Shown: positions 42,415 through 51,845 of the stretch, one piece after another
Layout: the number at the start of each line of letters is the position of its first letter
Position numbering within the stretch: the first letter of the stretch is position 1
Source of the DNA: Jejuia sp040720935
Lineage (GTDB): Bacteria > Bacteroidota > Bacteroidia > Flavobacteriales > Flavobacteriaceae
Direction of reading: 5' to 3'
NCBI RefSeq assembly: GCF_040720935.1
Contig: NZ_JBFDAE010000012.1
Span: 78,575 to 142,574 of the forward strand
DNA length: 64,000 nucleotides
The notes under the pieces: model-generated
Told to the model about the DNA's origin: nothing
Database searches by the model: none
The model's input: the letters and a program-made list of their open reading frames with translations, nothing else
Translations under genes and position numbers: made by a program

Positions 42415-43254
42415 ATGAAAGCACTTTTTGATACCGTTTCTTATAATTGTAGCAAAGTAGTTACCAAAACCTATAGCACATCTTTTTCTTTGGCAACAAA
42501 AATGCTATCGAATTCCATAAGAATGCATATCTATAATATTTACGGATTCGTGAGATTTGCTGATGAAATTGTGGATTCCTTTCATGATTACAACAAGGAA
42601 GAACTTTTTGAAAGCTTTGAGCTAGATTTAGAAAAAGCTTTAATTCATAAAATCAGTCTTAACCCTATTCTAAATGCATTTCAACATACCTATCATAAAT
42701 ACGGTATAGACAAAAGCCTGGTGGACTCGTTTATGAAAAGTATGCGATTAGACCTTCATAAAACAATGTATTTAACAGAAGAAGAATACAAGGACTACAT
42801 CTATGGTTCTGCCGATGTTGTTGGCTTAATGTGCTTAAAAGTTTTTGTTAATGGCGATCAAGAGAAATATGATGAATTAAAAGAAACAGCCATGTCTCTA
42901 GGTTCTGCGTTTCAAAAAGTGAATTTTTTAAGAGATATCAAAGAGGATTTTAATGAATTAAACAGAAGTTATTTCCCAAATGTTGATTTAAATAATTTAG
43001 ATGAAACTTCAAAACAAAACATTATTGATGATATTGAAAGTGACTTTGAAAAGGGACTAAGTGGCATTAAAAAATTACCGATAGAAGCTAAATTTGGTGT
43101 TTTTATGGCGTATCGCTATTACAGCCAACTTTTGAAAAAATTGAAGAAAACACCAGCTTTAAAAATAAAAGATGCACGTATTAGAGTTTCTAACCCAAAA
43201 AAAATAGAGCTTTTAATGCGTAGTTATGTAAAATATCAATTAAATTTAATATAA
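42415..43254 (+). CDS. crtB: Phytoene synthase
   Basis: A 279-residue prenyltransferase that condenses two geranylgeranyl diphosphates to phytoene. The aspartate-rich motifs are ADEIVDSFHD near residue 52 and the second, NFLRDIKEDFNELNRSYFP, near residue 174; YIYGSADVVGLMCLKVF is also characteristic. It is translationally adjacent to crtI. The GGPP synthase gene (crtE) is not in the window. Confidence 0.95.
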   Translation: MKALFDTVSYNCSKVVTKTYSTSFSLATKMLSNSIRMHIYNIYGFVRFADEIVDSFHDYNKEELFESFELDLEKALIHKISLNPILNAFQHTYHKYGIDKSLVDSFMKSMRLDLHKTMYLTEEEYKDYIYGSADVVGLMCLKVFVNGDQEKYDELKETAMSLGSAFQKVNFLRDIKEDFNELNRSYFPNVDLNNLDETSKQNIIDDIESDFEKGLSGIKKLPIEAKFGVFMAYRYYSQLLKKLKKTPALKIKDARIRVSNPKKIELLMRSYVKYQLNLI

Positions 43255-43264
43255 ATTTCACGTG

Positions 43265-43717
43265 ATGCACACTATTTATTGGATACTTATATTTTTAGGC
43301 ACCTATTGCTTTATGGAGTTTATGGCGTGGTTTACCCATAAATATATCATGCATGGTGTTTTATGGAGTTTGCACAAAGACCACCATCATAAAGACCATG
43401 ATAGTTGGTTTGAACGTAATGATGCCTTTTTCATATTTTATGCTGTAGTAAGTATTGGGTTCTTTTTACTTTGGAAACACACCAGTTTTTGGGCAGGTTT
43501 ACCTATAGGTCTTGGTATTTTTGCTTACGGATTGTCTTATTTTATAGTCCATGATATTTTTATACACCAACGTTTTAAATTGTTTAGAAATGCCAATAAT
43601 TGGTATGCTCGCGGTGTTAGGCGTGCTCATAAAATGCACCATAAACATTTAGGAAAAGAGCATGGCGAATGTTTCGGGATGCTATTTGTGCCCTTTAAAT
43701 ATTTTAAAAAACAATAA
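43265..43717 (+). CDS. crtZ: Beta-carotene hydroxylase
   Basis: A 150-residue fatty-acid-hydroxylase-superfamily enzyme that adds the 3 and 3' hydroxyls of zeaxanthin. All di-iron histidine clusters are present: HKYIMHG, HKDHHHKDHD, HDIFIHQR and HKMHHKH, between membrane helices. I use the ATG at 43265; a GTG one codon earlier is an alternative. It sits between crtB and crtY. Confidence 0.93.
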   Translation: MHTIYWILIFLGTYCFMEFMAWFTHKYIMHGVLWSLHKDHHHKDHDSWFERNDAFFIFYAVVSIGFFLLWKHTSFWAGLPIGLGIFAYGLSYFIVHDIFIHQRFKLFRNANNWYARGVRRAHKMHHKHLGKEHGECFGMLFVPFKYFKKQ

Positions 43718-43723
43718 GGCGGC

Positions 43724-44866
43724 ATGGCGAGTCGCTCAACTTTTGATTACATCATCATAGGCAATGGTTTGGCGGGTTTACAACTGGCTTTAAAAATGGC
43801 TTCTGATGATTTTTTTAGTGATAAACATATCGGATTAATTGATCCTTCTGAAAAAACCACCAACGATAAAACTTGGAGTTTTTGGGAACCCTCGCCTTCA
43901 CAATGGGATGCTATTGTTTATAAATCTTGGGATTCGGCTAAAATTCATACTACAGAAAAAACTATTAATCTTAATCTTGCCCCCTTTCATTATAAATCAA
44001 TTAGAGCAATCGACTTTTACAAATTTGCTAAAGCAGAATTAAATAAACACGCAAAGATTCATTTTATAATAGATAATGTTGTTTCTATTTCTGAAAGTTC
44101 TGAAGTCATTGTAAAAACTAACAAAAACTCCTATAAAGCGTCTCATGTATTTGATAGTAGAATTCCCGAAGAATTTTATAACTCCAACAAATGCATACAA
44201 ATCATTCAGCATTTTAAAGGCATTGTTATTAAATCTGAAACGGACGTTTTTGATGCCAATACTCTGACCATGATGGATTATCGCTTAAAAGATGGCCAAC
44301 AAACTACGTTTACATATGTGTTGCCTTTTTCTAAAAATGAAGCGCTTATTGAGTTTACTTATTTTACGGAAAATAGTGTTGATGAAGACATCTACGATTC
44401 ATACATTAAAACTTATATTAATGAATTTCTGAAAATTGAACGCTACGAAATTTTAGAATCTGAAATTGGGGAAATCCCCATGACAACATTTCCTTTTGAT
44501 AATTTCAACAGCAAAAACATTACAAAAATTGGTACTGGTGGCGGTTGGGTCAAGCCTTCAACAGGATACTCTTTTAAACATACTGAAAAGAAAGTTGCAA
44601 TAATTATTGAAAACCTGAAAGCGAATAAAATACCATCATACAAGCTGTTCAAAAGTAGGTTTAGGTTTTATGATAAAGTTTTTTTAAAAGTTTTAAAAGA
44701 TGAAAACCATAAAGGCGAATGGATTTTTCAGCAGTTTTATAATAAGAATACTATTGAAACTATGTTTCGTTTTTTAGATGAAGAATCTAGTGTGTTAGAA
44801 GAATTTAGAATTATGAAGTCTTTATTTTCTTGGAGTTTTATCAAGGCATTTTTTAAGACTTTATAG
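43724..44866 (+). CDS. crtY: Lycopene beta-cyclase
   Basis: A 380-residue flavoprotein closing both beta-ionone rings of lycopene. N-terminal FAD motif YIIIGNGLAGLQLALKM, the internal TWSFWEP segment typical of CrtY-type cyclases, and EIGEIPMTTFPF and GTGGGWVKPSTGYSF regions later. It completes the operon crtI-crtB-crtZ-crtY, which together predicts zeaxanthin from GGPP. It ends five bases from a convergent glycosyltransferase gene. Confidence 0.93.
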   Translation: MASRSTFDYIIIGNGLAGLQLALKMASDDFFSDKHIGLIDPSEKTTNDKTWSFWEPSPSQWDAIVYKSWDSAKIHTTEKTINLNLAPFHYKSIRAIDFYKFAKAELNKHAKIHFIIDNVVSISESSEVIVKTNKNSYKASHVFDSRIPEEFYNSNKCIQIIQHFKGIVIKSETDVFDANTLTMMDYRLKDGQQTTFTYVLPFSKNEALIEFTYFTENSVDEDIYDSYIKTYINEFLKIERYEILESEIGEIPMTTFPFDNFNSKNITKIGTGGGWVKPSTGYSFKHTEKKVAIIIENLKANKIPSYKLFKSRFRFYDKVFLKVLKDENHKGEWIFQQFYNKNTIETMFRFLDEESSVLEEFRIMKSLFSWSFIKAFFKTL

Positions 44867-44871
44867 CTTAT

Positions 44872-46338
44872 TTAATTTCTTTCATAAAGTAGAATATTAC
44901 CAAAATTGTTTCGAAGTCTATAATTTTCTAAAAAATACTGATACATCGAGTTTCCGTAAATTGCTCTAATATTGATATCCTCTTTATAATCTAAAATATA
45001 CTTAGGAGGTTTTGCCATAATTTCACTAAATATCTGCTGACGTTGCTCTTCTCTACTTACAAACATTGAACTGAAATATTTACTAGAAGACACTCTTTCA
45101 GAATATAACAATGTTGAAATTAATTTGTAATCTGCACCAAACAGATATATATAATCTTGTTTGGATGAGTTGTTTTTAATCCATTTTGCGGCAACTTTAT
45201 GATCTAAATTTTTAGTGTACCACAATGATTTACCAACCTTAGCCATTTGTAAATACGGGAAAAAATATACTATCACCAAAATTAAAATTTTTACATCCGA
45301 AAGCTGTTTTAAAAAATTAGTTTTCCCAAATAGCTTATAATTGCTCAATACAATACCAAATAAAATTGATAAGGACGGTAGCATTTGTTTTAGTTGATGT
45401 CCATAAAAATTTCCAGATAAAATGGCTCCAGAAAAATCTAATAAAAACCATAATAAAACTAAAACGTACAATTCTTTTTTAAATAGTTCACGCTTTAGAT
45501 ATACCAATATTAATAGAGGATAAAGCATTAAAAATCTTGAACAAAAAAAAGTTTTAAAAAAGCCTTCCATATAATCAGAAAAACCAGTACCGCTAGACCC
45601 TGAATTCAATAAAATTAACCATGAACCCTCTAAATATTGCAGCAGAGATACGCCACTCATGTAGAGCACTAAGAACCCTGATAAATTTATAAATATTACA
45701 CCAAAACCAATACGCAAAATATCTCTTAATTTTGATTTTAAGGAGCTTTTTTTATCAATCAGTACAAAAAGAAAAAAAGCAACTATTGTGGTTATGGCAA
45801 TCTGCTTAAAAAATAGAGAGCAGCCTAATAAAGTACCTATCCCGAAAAGAATATACTTAAAATGTTTGGCCATTTTATGCTTTACAAATAGATAAAATGC
45901 CAGAATAGAAAAGAAGACCATAAAAGTTTCGGTGTGTGCCAAAGACCATCCATTCATTAAGAACCAACTCATCATCAAGCCAAAGATGGACATACACAGC
46001 ATACCGCACAAATGACCGTTCAGTAGTTTGCCAATTTTATAAAGTAAAAAAGACGACAGCACACTACAAATAGCACCAAATAGCCTTATAAAAAAGATAT
46101 TCCCATCAAAAAAAAGCTGATTCAGCTTATACAAAATAAAAATTCCCGGAGGTTTGTTTTCTACCGAATTTACATACGGGACTAAATTGTTTTCGTTCCA
46201 AATTCTTCCTATATAACTCCAAAGTACCTCATCATATAATATATATGGGTAGAATGAAATAAAAACTAAAACAGCGAATAAAAAGACGCCTATTGCAAAA
46301 GGGTTAAAAAGTAAATAGTAAACACTATTTTTCTTCAT
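44872..46338 (-). CDS. GT39/ArnT-like membrane glycosyltransferase
   Basis: A 488-residue polytopic protein with around eleven hydrophobic helices. The first periplasmic loop carries the acidic DE motif of PMT/ArnT-type enzymes (YDEVLWSYIGRIWNENNLVPYVNSVENKPPGIFILYKL), which transfer sugars from polyprenyl phosphate donors. The C-terminus is a soluble domain with YIYLFGADYKLISTLLYSERV. It overlaps the upstream oxidoreductase gene by 14 bases and is probably translated from the same mRNA. Acceptor unknown. Confidence 0.82.
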   Translation of the reverse strand: MKKNSVYYLLFNPFAIGVFLFAVLVFISFYPYILYDEVLWSYIGRIWNENNLVPYVNSVENKPPGIFILYKLNQLFFDGNIFFIRLFGAICSVLSSFLLYKIGKLLNGHLCGMLCMSIFGLMMSWFLMNGWSLAHTETFMVFFSILAFYLFVKHKMAKHFKYILFGIGTLLGCSLFFKQIAITTIVAFFLFVLIDKKSSLKSKLRDILRIGFGVIFINLSGFLVLYMSGVSLLQYLEGSWLILLNSGSSGTGFSDYMEGFFKTFFCSRFLMLYPLLILVYLKRELFKKELYVLVLLWFLLDFSGAILSGNFYGHQLKQMLPSLSILFGIVLSNYKLFGKTNFLKQLSDVKILILVIVYFFPYLQMAKVGKSLWYTKNLDHKVAAKWIKNNSSKQDYIYLFGADYKLISTLLYSERVSSSKYFSSMFVSREEQRQQIFSEIMAKPPKYILDYKEDINIRAIYGNSMYQYFLENYRLRNNFGNILLYERN

Positions 46339-47893
46339 GGTAATCTTTTTCCAAGTTAATTTCCCAAATGTTGTTTTTAGAGGTCACATTATTCATAATA
46401 TTTTTAACAGCAGTAATTGCGGTTAGCATAGAATGATCTTGGTTGTTGTATTTATGCATTCCGTTTCGTCCCACTAAAAACAAATTGCCGATTTTATCGG
46501 TAAACTCTCTAATTTTGTCAAATTCAGAATATGTTCCAAAATAAGCAGGATAAGCCTTTGGCATTTTAATTATTGTACTGTCCAGAACAGCATCTTCTTC
46601 AATGATATCAATTAAAACCAATTCTTTAATAGCAAAATCAATAAATTCCTCGTTACCCATACTCCATAGTTCATCTCCAACATTTGAAAAATATTCCAAC
46701 CCGATCCAAATATTTTCGCTATTGGACACCAAATAGGGCGACCAGTTATTAAATATTTGTAACCTCCCAATCTTAACTTCTTTCTCTTGGATGTAAATCC
46801 AATTGTCCTTTATAGGGTTTTCTTTTGTACCAATTTTAAGGATTTTAAGCAGTAAGCCAACTGTGATAAAATCTCGGTACATCAACCCATCACTAATGCG
46901 TCTTACAGTCGAAGGAACTTTACTTCCCATGCTTCTAATCAAGTGCTTTACCGGCATCGTTGAGAAAAAATAGTGACCTTCTGTCTTTTCAATTTTACCC
47001 GTTATTTTATCTTTATAAGAAACACTATCTATTTTGTCGTTTTGTAACTCAATTTGAATTACTTCTGCATTCATCAGAATCTTTCCGCCCTTTTCGGTTA
47101 CTATTTTCGCAACTGTTTCCCACATTTGTCCAGGCCCCAGCTTTGGGTACATAAATTGTTCAATTAAACTTGTATCAACATTTTTTTGATCTACCGATTT
47201 CGTTTTAATAAAAAGAGACTTAAAAAAATGAATGAGAGTTCTTGAAATGGATAGTTTTTTAATACGCTGAGCGCCCCAATTGGCGTCTATTTGAGTACAT
47301 GGTACGCCCCAAACTTTTTCGGTATAGTCCTTAAAAAAAGTTTCGTACAATTCTTTTCCAAATCTGCTTATAAAAAACTGCTCCAAATTTTCTATGTCCT
47401 TAATTGGAAAGAGTCGTATTTGAATATAAGTCCAACCAATCTTCACAAGTTTGGTAAACCCAAGAGAAGATAATGTTTGCCAATTTATGGCTATAGGGTA
47501 ATCGAAAAATTTGCGCAAAAAGAAAATTCTAGACAGTCTAGAGCGAATTAACATGACTCTGTCCTTCTTTTCCGGATCTGGGCCTCCATCGCTTAATCGG
47601 CTTGCGACGCTTTTTTTTATTAATCCGTTTTTAGGGTTTATATCATCTCTAGATGGGAAACCTTGAACTGGTAAAATGTTTCGCCACCAATTCATCACAA
47701 CATCAGATTTAGAAAAAAAGCGGTGACCACCAATGTCAATTCTATTGCCTTTGTATTCCTCGGTTCTGGAAATACCACCAATTTTATCCGACTTTTCTAG
47801 GACTATAGGTATGATATCTGTTTTTGTAATGAGTTCATACGCGGCAGTCAATCCTGCTGGACCTGCGCCAATTATTATAGCATATTTACTCAT
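46325..47893 (-). CDS. FAD-dependent oxidoreductase, UDP-galactopyranose mutase/amine-oxidase-like
   Basis: A 522-residue flavoprotein. N-terminal FAD motif IIGAGPAGLTAAYELITKTD, then KIGGISRTEEYKGNRIDIGGHRFFSKSD, the GG-histidine region of UDP-galactopyranose mutase/protoporphyrinogen-oxidase-like enzymes, and a C-terminal FLVGRNGMHKYNNQDHSMLTA flavin contact. Bacteroidota homologues sit in sugar and envelope loci, as here beside a GT39 enzyme, so a role in sugar or lipid-linked sugar metabolism is inferred; the substrate is unknown. Confidence 0.8.
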   Translation of the reverse strand: MSKYAIIIGAGPAGLTAAYELITKTDIIPIVLEKSDKIGGISRTEEYKGNRIDIGGHRFFSKSDVVMNWWRNILPVQGFPSRDDINPKNGLIKKSVASRLSDGGPDPEKKDRVMLIRSRLSRIFFLRKFFDYPIAINWQTLSSLGFTKLVKIGWTYIQIRLFPIKDIENLEQFFISRFGKELYETFFKDYTEKVWGVPCTQIDANWGAQRIKKLSISRTLIHFFKSLFIKTKSVDQKNVDTSLIEQFMYPKLGPGQMWETVAKIVTEKGGKILMNAEVIQIELQNDKIDSVSYKDKITGKIEKTEGHYFFSTMPVKHLIRSMGSKVPSTVRRISDGLMYRDFITVGLLLKILKIGTKENPIKDNWIYIQEKEVKIGRLQIFNNWSPYLVSNSENIWIGLEYFSNVGDELWSMGNEEFIDFAIKELVLIDIIEEDAVLDSTIIKMPKAYPAYFGTYSEFDKIREFTDKIGNLFLVGRNGMHKYNNQDHSMLTAITAVKNIMNNVTSKNNIWEINLEKDYHEEK

Positions 47894-47964
47894 TTACTTA
47901 AATATTGATATGTTATCTTGAAAATTATTTTGCAATATAGTTATAATGATTTAGCCTCTTCTAT

Positions 47965-48098
47965 TTTTAGTATTTGAAAATCACAGATTTTCTAATTACT
48001 CATTTTGGCAATCGCTTTGCTTCTTCCCAAATTTTAGTATTTGAAAATCACAGATTTTCTAATTACTTTATTTTGGCAATCGCTTTGCTTCTTCCCAA
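47965..48098 (-). repeat. Tandem duplication of the 3' end of mazG
   Basis: Two 66-67-base units at 47965-48030 and 48032-48098 are nearly identical, differing around ACTCATT versus ACTTTATT. The inner unit contains the last codons and stop of mazG (EEAKRLPK), so the outer unit is an extra copy of the gene end left in the spacer. A local duplication within the AT-rich gap is the simplest origin. Confidence 0.85.
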
Positions 48099-48847
48099 AA
48101 CACATCCATTTGAGCGAGGGTCATGTCTTTTAGCGGTTTGTTTAATGCTTTTGCTTTTTCTTCTAAATATTGAAATCGTTTTGAAAACTTTTTATTGGTG
48201 CGTTCCAAAGCATTTTCTGGATTTACATCTAAAAACCGTGCATAATTTACCATCGAAAATAGTACATCGCCAAATTCGCTTTCAATATTATCCGTGTTTC
48301 CAGATTTAATTTCGGCATTTAATTCATTTAATTCTTCTTGAACTTTTTCCCAAACCTGTTCCGGTTTTTCCCAATCGAAACCAACGCCTGCAACCTTTTC
48401 TTGAATTCTATTGGCTTTTACCAACGCTGGTAAACTTTTTGGGACACCTTCCAAAACACTAGTCTTCCCCTCTTTAAGTTTTAAGTTTTCCCAATTTCTT
48501 TTGACGTCTTCTTCGTTTTCTACTTTTACATCGCTGTAAATATGAGGATGTCTGCTAATTAGTTTTTCACAAATAGAGTTACATACATCTGCGATATCAA
48601 AATTCTTGGTTTCACTTCCTATTTTGGAATAAAAAACGATGTGTAGTAATACGTCTCCCAATTCTTTTTTTACTTCTTCCAAATCTTTGTCTAAAATGGC
48701 ATCCCCAAGTTCGTACGTTTCTTCTATGGTCAAATGGCGCAAGGTCTCCATAGTTTGCTTTTTATCCCACGGACATTGGGCGCGCAGTTCGTCCATAATG
48801 GTCAATAATCTATCGAAAGCTTTGAGTTGGTCTTGTCTGGAATTCAT
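48068..48847 (-). CDS. mazG: Nucleoside triphosphate pyrophosphohydrolase MazG
   Basis: A 259-residue housekeeping enzyme that hydrolyses NTPs and non-canonical nucleotides to NMP and pyrophosphate. Two MazG domains are seen: the N-terminal EETYELGDAILDKDLEEVKKELGDVLLHIVFYSKIG (ExxE...ExxD metal motif) and the C-terminal EEWNE-like block QVWEKVQEELNELNAEIK...EFGDVLFSMVNYAR. The upstream gap then leads to the restriction-modification operon in the opposite direction. Confidence 0.93.
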   Translation of the reverse strand: MNSRQDQLKAFDRLLTIMDELRAQCPWDKKQTMETLRHLTIEETYELGDAILDKDLEEVKKELGDVLLHIVFYSKIGSETKNFDIADVCNSICEKLISRHPHIYSDVKVENEEDVKRNWENLKLKEGKTSVLEGVPKSLPALVKANRIQEKVAGVGFDWEKPEQVWEKVQEELNELNAEIKSGNTDNIESEFGDVLFSMVNYARFLDVNPENALERTNKKFSKRFQYLEEKAKALNKPLKDMTLAQMDVFWEEAKRLPK

Positions 48848-49191
48848 TTTAGAAATTTTTGTAAAAGTACGGTTTTGATTTTTTTTTTTGGATTGGGGAT
48901 AATGGGTTTAATGATTGTTTTAATCTAGGGCAAATTAGCCCAGTATATAACTTTATCAGAAAAATTATCTAATTCCTTTAACGTCAGATATAAGTCATTA
49001 AAAGGACCCATATTCGTAAAAACAGTGTGCCTCATTATAGCCAGCGTCATATTTTAGCACTTTGGGTTTTTTACAACGCTCGATTTCAACGCTCCAAAAA
49101 CAAAAAGAGCTAAAATTTCACAACACTATTTCCGCGAGAATTTGAATAAATTGTTTAAATTTGACAAAATTGTCAAGGCAAAATATTCAAG
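48848..49191. other. Leader region of the restriction-modification operon
   Basis: 344 bases without a gene. It contains a small GGGC-AAATTA-GCCC hairpin near 48928-48941, the phrase ATATTCGTAAAAACA (49010-49024) shared with the esterase leader, two AACGCTC direct repeats near 49075-49100, and the promoter-operator at 49156-49176. Confidence 0.6.
49156..49176. promoter_or_regulatory. Promoter and controller box of the restriction-modification operon
   Basis: TAAATTTG (49156-49163, TAnnTTTG) overlaps the palindrome TTGACAA-AA-TTGTCAA (49161-49176), which has perfect 7-base arms. This is where a C protein-like controller would be expected to bind its own promoter. Confidence 0.65.
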
Positions 49192-49530
49192 ATGATGAAA
49201 GAAACATTTGGAGAGTATATTCACAAATTGAGGACAGAAGCATCTCTAACTCTTACCAAACTTGCTGCAGCTCTCGATATAGACCAGTCAACTTTATCTA
49301 AAATTGAAAATGGAAAGAGAAATGTTACGGAAGAAATTCTTCCGAAGCTCGCTGATATATTTGATTTAGATATCGACCAGTTAGAAAAAGAATATTTCAG
49401 CGAAAAAATTGCTGAAATGATTTATCCAAAAGAAAACTCAAGTGAGTTTTTAAAGCTCGCCGAACAAAAAGCAGAGTACAAAAAGCTCACAAATTTGAAA
49501 CAAGGAAAAATAGATTTTAAAAATGCTTAA
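49192..49530 (+). CDS. XRE-family controller protein of the restriction-modification operon
   Basis: A 112-residue protein with an N-terminal XRE helix-turn-helix: LRTEASLTLTKLAAALDIDQSTLSKIENGKRNVTEEILPKLADIF (residues 13-57). The C-terminal half is charged and helical. It overlaps the methyltransferase start by eight bases, so it is the first gene of a C-M-R operon. Controller proteins delay endonuclease expression after entry into a new cell. A second ATG one codon downstream is possible. Confidence 0.88.
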   Translation: MMKETFGEYIHKLRTEASLTLTKLAAALDIDQSTLSKIENGKRNVTEEILPKLADIFDLDIDQLEKEYFSEKIAEMIYPKENSSEFLKLAEQKAEYKKLTNLKQGKIDFKNA

Positions 49531-50767
49531 ATATTCAAAAATTCGTAAAAATTTAGATATTGAGAATATGAATGGAAATGCCGAAGATTTAGCATTTTTC
49601 ACTCATTATCTTCACAATCATACAAATGGTGTTTCTAAATCATTTAAAAAAAGAGCGGTTGAATATTACAACCTTCAAGAAAGTAATTTAAATCTTGCTT
49701 CTGAACCAGAATTACAAGCAATGCTTCCTATTGAATGGGACATACCATTTCCAGGTCCAGAACATCCTGAATTTACTTTTATTGACCTCTTTGCTGGAAT
49801 TGGTGGTTTCAGAATACCTATGCAAGAAGTTGGAGGTAAATGTGTATTTTCTTCTGAATTTAATTATCACGCTCAACGAGCCTACGAATTAAATTTTGGA
49901 GAAGTTCCATTTGGAGACATAACTAAACTTGACTTAAATATTGTGCCAAAGCATAATGTATTATGTGCTGGATTTCCTTGTCAACCCTTTAGTATTTCAG
50001 GGAAAATGAAGGGATTTGAAGATACAAGAGGAACACTAATTTATCACGTATTCAAAATTATAGAAAAAAGGGAGCCAGAAGTGATTTTATTGGAAAACGT
50101 AAAACACCTTTTGTACCACGATAAAAAGAGAACATTAATTACAATTATTCAGCACTTAGAGGAATTAGGTTATAAAGTATCTAAGAAAGTTCTAAATGCT
50201 TCCGATTTTGGCGTTCCTCAAAATAGAGAGCGAATAATCATTATAGGGCATAAAAAGAAAAAATTTGATTTTTCTAAATTAAAAACAAAACCAAAACCAG
50301 TTTTAAAAGACTTTTTAGATAAAAAAAATGACTTTGAATTTCTAAACGAGCCATACACTATTCTTGAAGAAATGAAAACGCAAGATTCTGGTCTTATTTT
50401 CGCAGGCTATAGAAATAAAACTATTCGAAAAGCAGGTGTTAGACCAAACACAGAACATTTATCTCGAGTTCATAAACAACCAAATCGGATTTATTCTACA
50501 GATGGTGTTCATCCTGCATTACCATCACAAGAATCATCAGGTAGATTTTGGATATATCACGAAAATAAAGTTAGAAAACTTACCATCCAAGAATGTTATA
50601 AAATTATGGGGTTTCCGAAAAAATTCAAACACATTAACAACCGTTCTGAATTGTATAGACAAGTTGGTAATTCGGTCGCTGTACCTATGATTAAAGAGGT
50701 CGCAAGTCAAATGAAACAACAATTAATTACACCAATCGAAATAAAAGATGCCGAATACATTTCTTAA
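49523..50767 (+). CDS. Type II DNA (cytosine-5-)-methyltransferase
   Basis: A 414-residue m5C methyltransferase with all key motifs in order: motif I FIDLFAGIGGFRIPMQEVG (near residue 88), catalytic PCQPFS motif IV, ENVKHLL motif VI, QNRERIIIIG motif VIII and RQVGNSVAVP motif X. A target-recognition domain of about 100 residues lies between motifs VIII and IX. An N-terminal extension of about 85 residues precedes motif I. It protects host DNA from the endonuclease encoded next, whose start overlaps this gene's end by 20 bases. Recognition sequence cannot be read directly. Confidence 0.95.
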   Translation: MLKYSKIRKNLDIENMNGNAEDLAFFTHYLHNHTNGVSKSFKKRAVEYYNLQESNLNLASEPELQAMLPIEWDIPFPGPEHPEFTFIDLFAGIGGFRIPMQEVGGKCVFSSEFNYHAQRAYELNFGEVPFGDITKLDLNIVPKHNVLCAGFPCQPFSISGKMKGFEDTRGTLIYHVFKIIEKREPEVILLENVKHLLYHDKKRTLITIIQHLEELGYKVSKKVLNASDFGVPQNRERIIIIGHKKKKFDFSKLKTKPKPVLKDFLDKKNDFEFLNEPYTILEEMKTQDSGLIFAGYRNKTIRKAGVRPNTEHLSRVHKQPNRIYSTDGVHPALPSQESSGRFWIYHENKVRKLTIQECYKIMGFPKKFKHINNRSELYRQVGNSVAVPMIKEVASQMKQQLITPIEIKDAEYIS

Positions 50768-51845
50768 AAAAGCATTTGACGAATCAATGAAATTAGTTGG
50801 TTCTGAAGATAAAATCAAATCTGATTTACCAAAAACAATAACAAATCATTTAGACGTAATACTTAGTAAATCAGAATCTGCAAAAGGAGTACTAACAGTA
50901 ATTCTAACAAGCCTAGTTTACAAAACTTTAAATCCTTCACAAGATATCAGAAATCATCAGACGAGTATTGATGATGGATATTCAGGTAGAACATTTGATA
51001 CAAAATATATAACACCATTTCTTAAAAGTGTAAAGTTCCCTGCAATGGCAGAAAGTGGTTGGCTAACTCGTTCTCTTGAACAAAAAGTGCCTTATGATAA
51101 AAATTATTCAGGTGCGATAAGGCCTGATTTACTTAAAAGTTCTTTTTTAGAAACAATTGATTTTATTCAAAAAGGACAAGATTTAGACAAGTGTTTAAGC
51201 TATCTATTGCAAGCATTAATAATCAAAAGAAATAGTCAAGAAATTAACTTGGCCAAACCTCTCAATCTTCCAATTTCTACAATAATAGATTTACTTACAA
51301 AGCATTTCAATGCAAAATATACAGCAGATGGAGCTTCTAGGCTTCCTGTTTTAGCGTTATTTGCGGCATATGAATGCCTTATTAAAGAAGCTAAAAGATT
51401 TGAAGGAAGAACACTTCTTGAAATCGTGAGCCATACTTCTGCCGACACAAGAAGCGGAAGGATTGGAGATATTGATATAGTAGATGACAAAGGAAAAGAG
51501 TTTGAAGCAGTAGAAGTTAAACACGGAATACAAATTAATGCTCAACTTGTAAAAGATGCATTTGAAAAATTTAAGACAACCCAAGTAAACAGATATTATC
51601 TTTTGTCAACTGCGGATATTGACCCAAATGAATCAGAAAAAATTGAGAAAGAAATAGAACGAATAAAAAATATACACGGTTGTCATGTTATTGCTAATGG
51701 ACTTATAAATTCTTTAAAATATTACTTACGTCTTCTCTCAGAGACATCTGAATTTATTTCGAACTATGTTGACTTAATAGAATCTGACAAGGCTTTGAAG
51801 TATGAACATAAAAAACAATGGAATTTAATAATTTCTGCAATGTAA
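50748..51845 (+). CDS. Type II restriction endonuclease, probably SacI family
   Basis: A 365-residue endonuclease. The C-terminal half has a PD-(D/E)xK-like core: RSGRIGDIDIVDDKGKEFEAVEVKHGIQ, with Asp and the E-V-K pair in place. Overall layout (N-terminal helical domain with VILTSLVYKTLNPSQDIRNHQTSIDDGYSGRTFDTKYITPF, then the nuclease core) resembles the SacI restriction endonuclease family from memory, which would predict GAGCTC; this is not certain. Its overlap with the m5C methyltransferase and the controller gene upstream make the restriction role secure even if the specificity is not. Confidence 0.8.
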   Translation: MPNTFLKKAFDESMKLVGSEDKIKSDLPKTITNHLDVILSKSESAKGVLTVILTSLVYKTLNPSQDIRNHQTSIDDGYSGRTFDTKYITPFLKSVKFPAMAESGWLTRSLEQKVPYDKNYSGAIRPDLLKSSFLETIDFIQKGQDLDKCLSYLLQALIIKRNSQEINLAKPLNLPISTIIDLLTKHFNAKYTADGASRLPVLALFAAYECLIKEAKRFEGRTLLEIVSHTSADTRSGRIGDIDIVDDKGKEFEAVEVKHGIQINAQLVKDAFEKFKTTQVNRYYLLSTADIDPNESEKIEKEIERIKNIHGCHVIANGLINSLKYYLRLLSETSEFISNYVDLIESDKALKYEHKKQWNLIISAM

